Below are positions 1 to 5,142 of a stretch of DNA of 8,157 bases, piece by piece. A program made the translations under genes and the position numbers. Source of the DNA: B75-G9 sp964564905 (GTDB lineage: Archaea; Hadarchaeota; Hadarchaeia; Hadarchaeales; Hadarchaeaceae). Positions within the stretch are counted from its first letter, which is position 1; each line of letters starts with the position of its first letter. The stretch is from positions 1-8,157 of the forward strand of contig CAZMCI010000040.1 in NCBI GenBank assembly GCA_964564905.1. The letters are read 5' to 3'. A model generated the notes under the pieces. It did not search any database. It worked only from the letters and a program-made list of their open reading frames with translations, and was not told the DNA's origin.

Positions 1-85
1 AGGGAGCTTCCTGCTTCAGCGACGGGACTTCTTTGTACCATTTTTGATGAATAGAAACCGAACCTGTACGATAGCATCGACTCAT
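1..85 (-). CDS. N-terminal fragment of an unidentified protein, cut by the window edge
   Basis: An open frame starts at an ATG at 85-83 on the minus strand and runs off the left edge after 28 codons. The protein begins MSRCYRTGSVSIHQ and continues with WYKEVPSLKQ. An in-frame TGA lies two codons upstream of the ATG, so this is the only sensible ATG start. GAGG sits almost against the ATG, too close to be a normal Shine-Dalgarno site. A strong TATA box at 111-120 lies about 26-35 bp upstream, which would place transcription initiation within a few bases of the ATG, as in a leaderless archaeal mRNA. I do not recognise the family. The WYKEVPSLK segment faintly recalls the W-x-x-E-x-P-x-L-K stretch of TnpB-type proteins, but that is too short to call. 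Evidence for a gene rests on the promoter and start arrangement only. Confidence 0.33.
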   Translation of the reverse strand, partial: MSRCYRTGSVSIHQKWYKEVPSLKQEAP

Positions 86-110
86 TCCTCATGTATTATA
101 GCCGGGGGTT

Positions 111-120
111 CTTTATATAG
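111..120 (-). promoter_or_regulatory. TATA box (CTATATAAAG on the minus strand)
   Basis: CTTTATATAG on the plus strand reads CTATATAAAG on the minus strand, a near-consensus archaeal box A. It is nearly symmetric, so direction must come from spacing. On the minus strand it is 26-35 bp from the ATG at 85, ideal for a leaderless message. On the plus strand it would start transcription near 140, leaving a leader of roughly 60 nt before cutA, which is possible but less typical. Confidence 0.5.
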
Positions 121-203
121 AAAAACTCGCCCTCTTCCTCCTTCTCTCGAAAGGGGACTTCTCGGCGGTAAAGTTAAACCCCTGCTCTTCCGGTGTTTTG
201 GTG
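121..203 (+). promoter_or_regulatory. Upstream region of cutA with weak TATA-like element
   Basis: This non-coding stretch contains a pyrimidine-rich tract (about 127-149) followed by GTAAAGTTAAAC (169-180). The TTAAA lies about 27 bp before the cutA ATG, the right distance for an archaeal promoter giving a very short leader. GGTG at 192-195 is a possible ribosome binding site. The box is weak, and cutA could instead be served by the stronger TATA sequence at 111-120. Confidence 0.3.
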
Positions 204-530
204 ATGGGACGGTTCTATTTGGTGTTGACGACCCTAAAAAACCGTGGCGAGGCCCTGCGACTCGCTGAACGCCTGATCTCGGAAAAGCTCGCCGCCTGTG
301 CGAGCATGGTTCATGGGGTCGAGTCAACATACCGATGGAAGGAAAAGATAGAACGGACAAGAGAGACCATAATGCTGATAAAAACGTCGAAAAGGAAAAT
401 TGACCGCTTGATCCACCAGATAAAAGAGCTCCACCCCTATGAACTACCTGAGATACTCGCACTGCAAATCGACCGGGGATTGTGGGAATATCTCGAGTGG
501 GTGGATAAAAGCCTGAAACAGGGAAGATGA
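204..530 (+). CDS. cutA: CutA1-family divalent-cation tolerance protein
   Basis: This 108-residue protein matches the CutA1 family, which forms very stable trimers with a ferredoxin-like fold and binds divalent metals such as copper. Visible family hallmarks are the early VLTT strand (7-10), the helix with LISEKLAACAS (24-34), the segment STYRWKEKIE (41-50), the IKT strand (59-61) and the signature HPYELPEI (77-84), whose histidine is the usual metal ligand. Length fits the family. Three in-frame starts are adjacent: TTG 198, GTG 201 and ATG 204. ATG 204 gives the standard N-terminus MGRFYLVLTT and has GGTG 8 bp upstream. The gene ends 4 bp before the next start on the same strand, so the two are probably co-transcribed. 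The physiological role of CutA in archaea is unsettled; family assignment is secure, function is not. Confidence 0.95.
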   Translation: MGRFYLVLTTLKNRGEALRLAERLISEKLAACASMVHGVESTYRWKEKIERTRETIMLIKTSKRKIDRLIHQIKELHPYELPEILALQIDRGLWEYLEWVDKSLKQGR

Positions 531-534
531 GACC

Positions 535-1239
535 ATGACCAAGCCCCTACACGTGGCCGACGTCAAGGAGGTCATCTATAGCCAGGAGCGCTGGAAACTT
601 TTCAATGAGCTCAGGAAACGGGCTCTGGAGCTGATGATACCCCTCGTAAAGGCAGGATTTGACCCAATTGTGCACGGCAGCCTTGCTCGGGGAGATGTAC
701 ACAAACGCAGTGATGTTGATATTTTTGTTCCACGGACGATCCCATCTTATAAAGTGGAATTAGTCCTGGATGAAGCTGGATTTGAAACCCTCAAGCGAGA
801 GATAGTCATGGCAACTCCGTGGCAGCTCCCCAAAGCACATATCTATATCGAAGAAAACCGCTCAATCACTTTTCCGCTGCTGGAGCCCAAACCGCTCGAA
901 CTGGAGTTTTATCATTTCGGAGGCACGGTTGGTGTGGAACACGTGAAAAAGAGTATACGTGTACCTGGTATCGACAAAAGACTCATGCTTGTGGAGCCCA
1001 CTCCACGCGGCCACGTGGAGAGCCCAGTCATCAGGAGAGAGGCGGAAGCGGCGAAGCGTGTGGGAGTTAGCCTAGACATAGTTCGAGAACGGGTGCAGGT
1101 CCTGACAAGGCGAGCGGAAATAGGACATTCCGGGATCTTCATCAAGCGCGAACTGGCTCCCGGAGAAAGCTTCGAAACCGTGCTGAGAGACCTGATAAAG
1201 AAAAATCCGGCTGTAAAGCTTCGCTTTAAAAGAAAGTAA
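535..1239 (+). CDS. Archaeal predicted nucleotidyltransferase (COG1665-like)
   Basis: This 234-residue soluble protein has the polymerase-beta superfamily nucleotidyltransferase signature: HGSLARGDVHKRSDVDIFV at about 47-65, i.e. G48-S49 followed by the metal-binding pair D60 and D62. A candidate third carboxylate is E122 or E124 in LELEFY. After the core comes a conserved-looking archaeal segment, VPGIDKRLMLVEPTPRGH (143-160) followed by VESPV, then a helical and basic C-terminus ending FKRK. From memory this combination belongs to an archaeal family annotated only as predicted nucleotidyltransferase (COG1665). The substrate is unknown: the fold covers tRNA CCA-adding enzymes, antitoxins of MNT type and antibiotic transferases. 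No HEPN partner is adjacent, so a toxin-antitoxin role is not indicated. Translation probably couples to cutA, 4 bp upstream; GGGAAG just before the cutA stop could serve as a weak ribosome site. Confidence 0.88.
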   Translation: MTKPLHVADVKEVIYSQERWKLFNELRKRALELMIPLVKAGFDPIVHGSLARGDVHKRSDVDIFVPRTIPSYKVELVLDEAGFETLKREIVMATPWQLPKAHIYIEENRSITFPLLEPKPLELEFYHFGGTVGVEHVKKSIRVPGIDKRLMLVEPTPRGHVESPVIRREAEAAKRVGVSLDIVRERVQVLTRRAEIGHSGIFIKRELAPGESFETVLRDLIKKNPAVKLRFKRK

Positions 1240-1265
1240 TTTCGGCTTAATGAGATGCAAACAAA

Positions 1266-2858
1266 CTATATGTTTACGGCGTCCCTGAGTCGTCCCACCA
1301 CAAACTTCTTATCCAGCACGGACACGAAATTCCCAACGCGTGGACCGGATTCTCTTCCGAGCAATGCAAGATACACTGCTTTGAACAGCTCGGATGGTTT
1401 TAACTCAATGCTCTTTCCGATCTCGTAGATTTGATTGTGAATCTCAACCGGAGTGTAATCATGCGATGAGAGCTCGTCTGCCAAGCGAGCAAGACCCTCT
1501 TTTTGTTTTTCCGTTAAACCCCGAACCGCTTCAACGGGTAACTTCTCCACCACTTTAAATCGCAAACGCTCAGGTGCATATTTGGAGACCCAGTTTCCCG
1601 CTCGACGCAAACGGCTGAGAGCCAATCTTATGTCCCGCTCACCGGGCTTAACCAGAATCCCCCTGGATGTCATTATCCCGATGCCATGCTGCTCATCGTG
1701 GATGACTTGGCTCAACACCGCTGCAAATCTGAAGGGAACCCGCTGGGGTTGCCTTCTCGGCACGCGCGTGACCTGAGAGAGCTCATACACGCGCTTGAGT
1801 TGCTTTCTCTTGCGAGGGCTAACGCGTACCTTTCCGAAATGGATTTGCTCAAGACGGTCGTACTCGTCATAAAAGTCGAGCAACGGCAACCCGGGATCGA
1901 ACTCTTTGGCCTTCATGGGTTTGCTCCTGAAGATAAAATAGCGCAAGAGTTCTGGTTCAGCTATCTCGATCCACTGGGGAAGCGTGAATACCACCCCTTT
2001 GGATGACGACATCCGGCTGCCACGAAGACTGACCCACTCGTAAGGCACCGGATAGGGGGCGTGGTACTTGAAAACCCGTCTCGCAATCAACTTTCCGGTA
2101 TCATAACTCCCCCCGATGACAGCGTGATCCTTTCCAAACGGCTCACAGGTGACCCCCAACAGCTTCCAGCGAGCTGGCCATTCGACACGCCAAGTCAGCT
2201 TTCCCTCACCCTTTGTGTAATCGGCCTCTCCCTCGTGGCCACAGCCGGAAACGTAATCGCTGCCCTCACACCTGTAACTGACATAATCGCCATCCCAGGC
2301 GAATGTCCTCGTCGTCGCTATCCTCCCGCATTTCTCGCAAATTGCATCGTATGGCAACCAGTCCTCGGGCAATGGCTTCGAGCGATATCTGTTGAGCACA
2401 GCGCGAATTTTGTCTGCATTTTGAAGTGCGGTTTTTATGAGTCCCGCCATCTTTCCGCTTCGGTAGATTTCAGCCCCGGAATAAATCTTCACCTTGACCC
2501 CAAAATCCCTGAGCAGCTCGATAAAGGGTCTGGCAAAGTAATCGACGAAATTCTCGTAACTCGGGTCGGGTGAAGGGATGTTGATGTAGGGCATGCCCAG
2601 GTACTGTCTGTATTTTTCAGCAAACTCACCCTCATTCAACGGCCACGGAATTCGACGCATTGGGTCGTAGTCGTCCGCGTACCAGAACGCCGTGGCTTTT
2701 CCGCCGAGTTCCTGTACCGCACGCCGAACTCCATCTGCTATGAACACGTCATTGCAATGCCCAATATGAATGGGTCCGGATACGGAGATTCCGCTTGCAA
2801 TAACGTGTTTTTTACCCCGCTTGAGCAGGTTTTTTGCTACTTTGTCTATCCAGTGCAT
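1266..2858 (-). CDS. lysS: Lysyl-tRNA synthetase, class I (archaeal LysRS1)
   Basis: This 530-residue protein charges tRNA-Lys with lysine using ATP in the cytoplasm. It is the class I enzyme typical of most euryarchaea, unrelated to the class II LysRS of most bacteria and eukaryotes. Seen in the sequence: the Rossmann-fold HIGH motif exactly as HIGH at 31-34 in SGPIHIGHCND; the KMSKS equivalent MSSSKG at 283-288; a zinc-binding insertion with CEKC (174-177) and further cysteines at 197 and 206; and the lysine-pocket region WYADDYDPMR (59-68). The rest is the alpha-helical anticodon-binding region. Length agrees with known archaeal LysRS1 (about 520-530). The ATG at 2858 gives the expected MHWIDKVA start. 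The gene is convergent with the nucleotidyltransferase (26 bp between stops) and divergent from the aminotransferase. Confidence 0.98.
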   Translation of the reverse strand: MHWIDKVAKNLLKRGKKHVIASGISVSGPIHIGHCNDVFIADGVRRAVQELGGKATAFWYADDYDPMRRIPWPLNEGEFAEKYRQYLGMPYINIPSPDPSYENFVDYFARPFIELLRDFGVKVKIYSGAEIYRSGKMAGLIKTALQNADKIRAVLNRYRSKPLPEDWLPYDAICEKCGRIATTRTFAWDGDYVSYRCEGSDYVSGCGHEGEADYTKGEGKLTWRVEWPARWKLLGVTCEPFGKDHAVIGGSYDTGKLIARRVFKYHAPYPVPYEWVSLRGSRMSSSKGVVFTLPQWIEIAEPELLRYFIFRSKPMKAKEFDPGLPLLDFYDEYDRLEQIHFGKVRVSPRKRKQLKRVYELSQVTRVPRRQPQRVPFRFAAVLSQVIHDEQHGIGIMTSRGILVKPGERDIRLALSRLRRAGNWVSKYAPERLRFKVVEKLPVEAVRGLTEKQKEGLARLADELSSHDYTPVEIHNQIYEIGKSIELKPSELFKAVYLALLGRESGPRVGNFVSVLDKKFVVGRLRDAVNI

Positions 2859-2910
2859 GCCAATCGAAGTAGGTTTAAATTATGCACGTAAAATCTTAGC
2901 GGGTGTAAGA
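2859..2910. promoter_or_regulatory. Divergent intergenic promoter region between lysS and the aminotransferase
   Basis: Only 52 bp separate the two start codons. The centre holds AGGTTTAAATTAT (2871-2883), whose TTTAAA core is palindromic and can serve as box A on both strands. For the plus strand it predicts initiation near 2902-2905, giving a leader of under 10 nt to the TTG at 2911. For the minus strand the spacing to the lysS ATG (about 18-25 bp) is a little short, implying a leaderless lysS message or a slightly displaced box such as ATAATT. Confidence 0.45.
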
Positions 2911-4080
2911 TTGAAGCCAGCTCACCGGATGAAGGAGATACCGCCCTCCGGTACCCTCAAGGTTCTGGGTCTAGCAAAAGAACTCGAACGCCAGGGTAAA
3001 AAAATCATCCACATGGAGGTTGGCGAGCCAGATTTCGATACTCCAGAACACATCAAAAAAGCCTTGGGAGATGCCCTTGCGCGGGGACTGACAAAGTACA
3101 CACCCAGTCTGGGAACACCCGAGCTGAGGACCGCGATAACCGAGCACTTGAAGGAGAAGGGAATCGAAACTGAGATGAAAAACGTAATCGTTACTCCCGG
3201 CGCAAAACATGCGATATTCTGCGCCATGGCGGCCACGCTCGATCCCGGAGACGAGGTGATCATCCCAAGTCCGTGCTGGACATACGAAGCCACGGTGCGA
3301 ATAGTGGGAGCCAAACCGATCTTCATCGAAACGACACGAGAAAATGAGTTCAAAATCGAACCAGAAAAGGTCGAAGAAGCTTTGACTTCAAGGACGAAGA
3401 TGCTCCTCCTCAATTATCCAAACAATCCAACTGGTGCGGTGATGACTGAAGAAGAACTCCGTCCGATAGCGGATCTCGCCTCCGATAGGGGACTCTGGAT
3501 ATTATCCGATGAGATCTATGACTCTCTGGTCTACGAGGGGAAAAACGCAAGCATGCTCTCCATCCCGGAGACGGCTGAGCGAACCATATACGTGAATGGT
3601 TTATCAAAAACGTATTCCATGACCGGATGGCGGCTGGGATATGCCGTCGCCCCGGTCGAACTCATCCGTGAAATGAACAAAATCCAGCAGGCATCCACTT
3701 CGTGTGCGGCCAGTTTCGTTCAAGCGGCCGGAGTGGCTGCCCTCCGCGGACCTCAGGATTTCATCGAAAAAATGCGTGGAGAATTTAAAAAACGAAGGGA
3801 TGAGATAGTAAAAAGACTGAATTCGATCGACGGAATTGACTGTCCGAAACCCGGGGGGGCATTTTACGTGTTTCCAAGCATAAAAAACCTCGGTATCCCA
3901 TCACTCGAGTTCTGTGAACTCCTGCTCCAAAAAGTGGGTGTGGCAGCAGTCCCGGGGAGTAGCTTCGGACCATACGGCGAAGGGCATGTACGCTTCAGTT
4001 ATGCGACCTCCATGGAGAACATTAAGAAAGCTACTGAAAAGGTCAAAGAGGTTGTCGAGGAACTTCAGGCTCATAAGTAG
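2911..4080 (+). CDS. PLP-dependent aminotransferase, class I/II (aspartate aminotransferase-like)
   Basis: The protein is a fold-type I pyridoxal-phosphate aminotransferase, 389 residues from the chosen start, normal for the family. Motifs in order: GEPDFDTP (38-45); NYPNNPTGA around 168-176, with N172 contacting PLP and substrate; SDEIYDSLVY with D200 and Y203; the Schiff-base lysine K233 in GLSKTYSMTGWRLGY; and R361 in HVRFSYA, the residue that binds the substrate alpha-carboxylate. The likely role is transamination of aspartate/glutamate or related amino acids with 2-oxoglutarate; substrate cannot be told from motifs alone. The start is taken as TTG 2911: it has GGTG 5 bp upstream and gives the usual short lead-in before IPPSGT. 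ATG 2929 is the alternative and lacks a ribosome site. The 3' end overlaps the convergent XPF gene by 38 bp. Confidence 0.95.
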   Translation: MKPAHRMKEIPPSGTLKVLGLAKELERQGKKIIHMEVGEPDFDTPEHIKKALGDALARGLTKYTPSLGTPELRTAITEHLKEKGIETEMKNVIVTPGAKHAIFCAMAATLDPGDEVIIPSPCWTYEATVRIVGAKPIFIETTRENEFKIEPEKVEEALTSRTKMLLLNYPNNPTGAVMTEEELRPIADLASDRGLWILSDEIYDSLVYEGKNASMLSIPETAERTIYVNGLSKTYSMTGWRLGYAVAPVELIREMNKIQQASTSCAASFVQAAGVAALRGPQDFIEKMRGEFKKRRDEIVKRLNSIDGIDCPKPGGAFYVFPSIKNLGIPSLEFCELLLQKVGVAAVPGSSFGPYGEGHVRFSYATSMENIKKATEKVKEVVEELQAHK

Positions 4081-4738
4081 AGGTCAACACCCGTCTGATC
4101 TCCCTAGCTTTTTCCTTTCCGATGCCGCGAACTTCTCTCAGTTCTTTCTCAGATGCGCACATTACTTGCTCAACCGTGCCAAAATACTCCAACAAACGTC
4201 GTGCGAGCACAGCTGAAACTCCGGGAAGCCCTTCCACGACAAATCGTTGAAACTCTGAGAGGGTTAACCTCTTGGGTTCCCCGCGCACCGCGACTTCTCT
4301 GAATCCAGCCAACTGCTCCCTCTTGGCAATCATAAAAAGGATGTGTGCGGTCTCCTTCTCGTCGGAAGCTGGCAGGATCGGTATCCTGAAATCCACGGCG
4401 AGCGCAACCAGCGCCCCCCTTATCGCGTTGGGGTGGATTGCTCTTCGTGAATACACGTCATTTCCTTCCAAAATCAACACCGGATATTCAAATGTTTCAT
4501 GTAATAGCTCTGCTTGGGTCATGAGACGTTTGTCCACGATCGATTGCAAAAAATCATCGACGGTTTTTCTCTCCACGGCGACACGCTCACTTAGGATAAA
4601 ATCCCCAACGCTGAGCTGCTTGGATTCCACATCCGCTCCAAGTTTTATCAGTTCGTTGACGATACCAGATGGTATCTCGCGGTGGTCGGCTATTATTTTC
4701 AGTTTTCCATCCCTCCGGTCTTGGATCCTTTCCGACAT
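4043..4738 (-). CDS. Stand-alone XPF/ERCC4-family structure-specific DNA endonuclease
   Basis: This 231-residue protein has an N-terminal ERCC4 nuclease domain and a C-terminal tandem helix-hairpin-helix (HhH)2 domain. The nuclease signature is visible as D18 in ADHRE, G45-D46, then VERKTVDD with E56-R57-K58 and D61. HhH motifs lie at about 168-188 (VEGLPGVSAVLARRLL) and 200-218 (LREVRGIGKEKAREI). The family cuts 3'-flap, branched and fork DNA as a dimer in repair and stalled-fork processing. There is no helicase domain, so it resembles the short crenarchaeal XPF rather than the euryarchaeal Hef fusion. No clear PCNA-interacting motif is seen in the tail EPEVPRQPL. ATG 4738 is preferred, with GAGGGA 9 bp upstream; TTG 4777 and GTG 4774 would add 12-13 residues. 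It probably shares a transcript with the upstream membrane-protein gene. Confidence 0.94.
   Translation of the reverse strand: MSERIQDRRDGKLKIIADHREIPSGIVNELIKLGADVESKQLSVGDFILSERVAVERKTVDDFLQSIVDKRLMTQAELLHETFEYPVLILEGNDVYSRRAIHPNAIRGALVALAVDFRIPILPASDEKETAHILFMIAKREQLAGFREVAVRGEPKRLTLSEFQRFVVEGLPGVSAVLARRLLEYFGTVEQVMCASEKELREVRGIGKEKAREIRRVLTSTYEPEVPRQPL
4105..4119 (+). terminator. Possible T-rich terminator for the aminotransferase gene
   Basis: AGCTTTTTCCTTTCC begins 25 bp after the aminotransferase stop codon. Archaeal transcription often ends at T-runs on the coding strand. This one lies inside the 3' end of the convergent nuclease gene and has no hairpin, so support is weak. Confidence 0.22.
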
Positions 4739-4795
4739 CCGTTCTCTTCCCTCAACCGGGATGTTACCGCTCACCAAACAACTGACCGGCTCATT

Positions 4796-5122
4796 TCACC
4801 CTATCAGCATGGTATATGTCATGACCCACAGGATGAGCCACAGAATAAAAAACGGGAAGAACCCCCCGCTGAGCGGATTGGGTTCCTTGACGGCTTTGGA
4901 TTCCTCGACCCCCACGGTCAGAAACCTGCTCCTGACCCGCGGGTGAATGGCCAATTTATATGTTATGTAGAACAAAATTATTGCTACGAGCAGGGAGTAA
5001 ATGTTGAGCCTTATGTTTGCGCTTGTCATCACGCCGGAGATGATACCGGCTACCGCTCCCGTAGCCGCGAAGAACATCGTCAACCTCTCGACCGACAACA
5101 CGGATTTTTTTATCTGCTCCAT
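4796..5122 (-). CDS. Small three-helix membrane protein, possibly archaeal EMC6-like
   Basis: This 108-residue protein has three hydrophobic segments: about 14-33 (LTMFFAATGAVAGIISGVMT), 39-58 (centred on YSLLVAIILFYITYK) and 86-107 (FFPFFILWLILWVMTYTM). A short N-terminal polar stretch and a charged loop (about 60-84, VRSRFLTVGVEESKAVKE) separate them. Size, number of helices and the aromatic-rich third helix preceded by GGFFP resemble archaeal EMC6-like proteins, relatives of an ER membrane complex subunit involved in membrane-protein insertion. That assignment is from memory and remains tentative; it could simply be an uncharacterised archaeal membrane protein. ATG 5122 is chosen over TTG 5128 because AGGGG lies 6 bp upstream. 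The stop is 57 bp before the XPF ATG on the same strand, suggesting co-transcription. It diverges from NFACT with only 20 bp between starts. Confidence 0.8.
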   Translation of the reverse strand: MEQIKKSVLSVERLTMFFAATGAVAGIISGVMTSANIRLNIYSLLVAIILFYITYKLAIHPRVRSRFLTVGVEESKAVKEPNPLSGGFFPFFILWLILWVMTYTMLIG

Positions 5123-5142
5123 TTCCAACCCCTGGTGATAGC
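5123..5142. promoter_or_regulatory. 20-bp divergent gap with back-to-back ribosome binding sites
   Basis: The gap between the two ATGs contains CCCCT (5129-5133; AGGGG on the minus strand) directly abutting GGTGAT (5134-5139; plus strand). Each lies 4-6 bp from its own start codon. There is no room for promoters here, so each promoter must sit in the opposite gene. For the plus gene a candidate is TTTTTTTATC at 5105-5114, roughly 30 bp before its ATG. For the minus gene CATAAT (5170-5175 region) is a weak candidate. Confidence 0.55.

Noticed and set aside
24..162. Nine-base repeat GGGACTTCT at 24-32 and 154-162
   Set aside because: A single short direct repeat 130 bp apart, not flanking any element with mobile-element features; expected by chance at this length often enough to ignore.
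82..462. 126-codon minus-strand frame antisense to cutA
   Set aside because: The translation is serine- and arginine-rich low-information sequence, and the plus strand of the same region encodes an unmistakable CutA.
1582..2573. Long plus-strand open frames opposite lysS (1582-1776, 1686-2006, 2061-2573)
   Set aside because: Their proteins have no recognisable motif, they lie entirely antisense to a clear synthetase gene, and they are explained by its codon pattern.
2770..2910. N-terminal extension of the aminotransferase frame back to 2770
   Set aside because: The extra 47 codons lie mostly antisense to the start of lysS, have no family counterpart, and would precede the promoter-like TTTAAAT box. 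TTG 2911 with GGTG upstream gives the normal family N-terminus.
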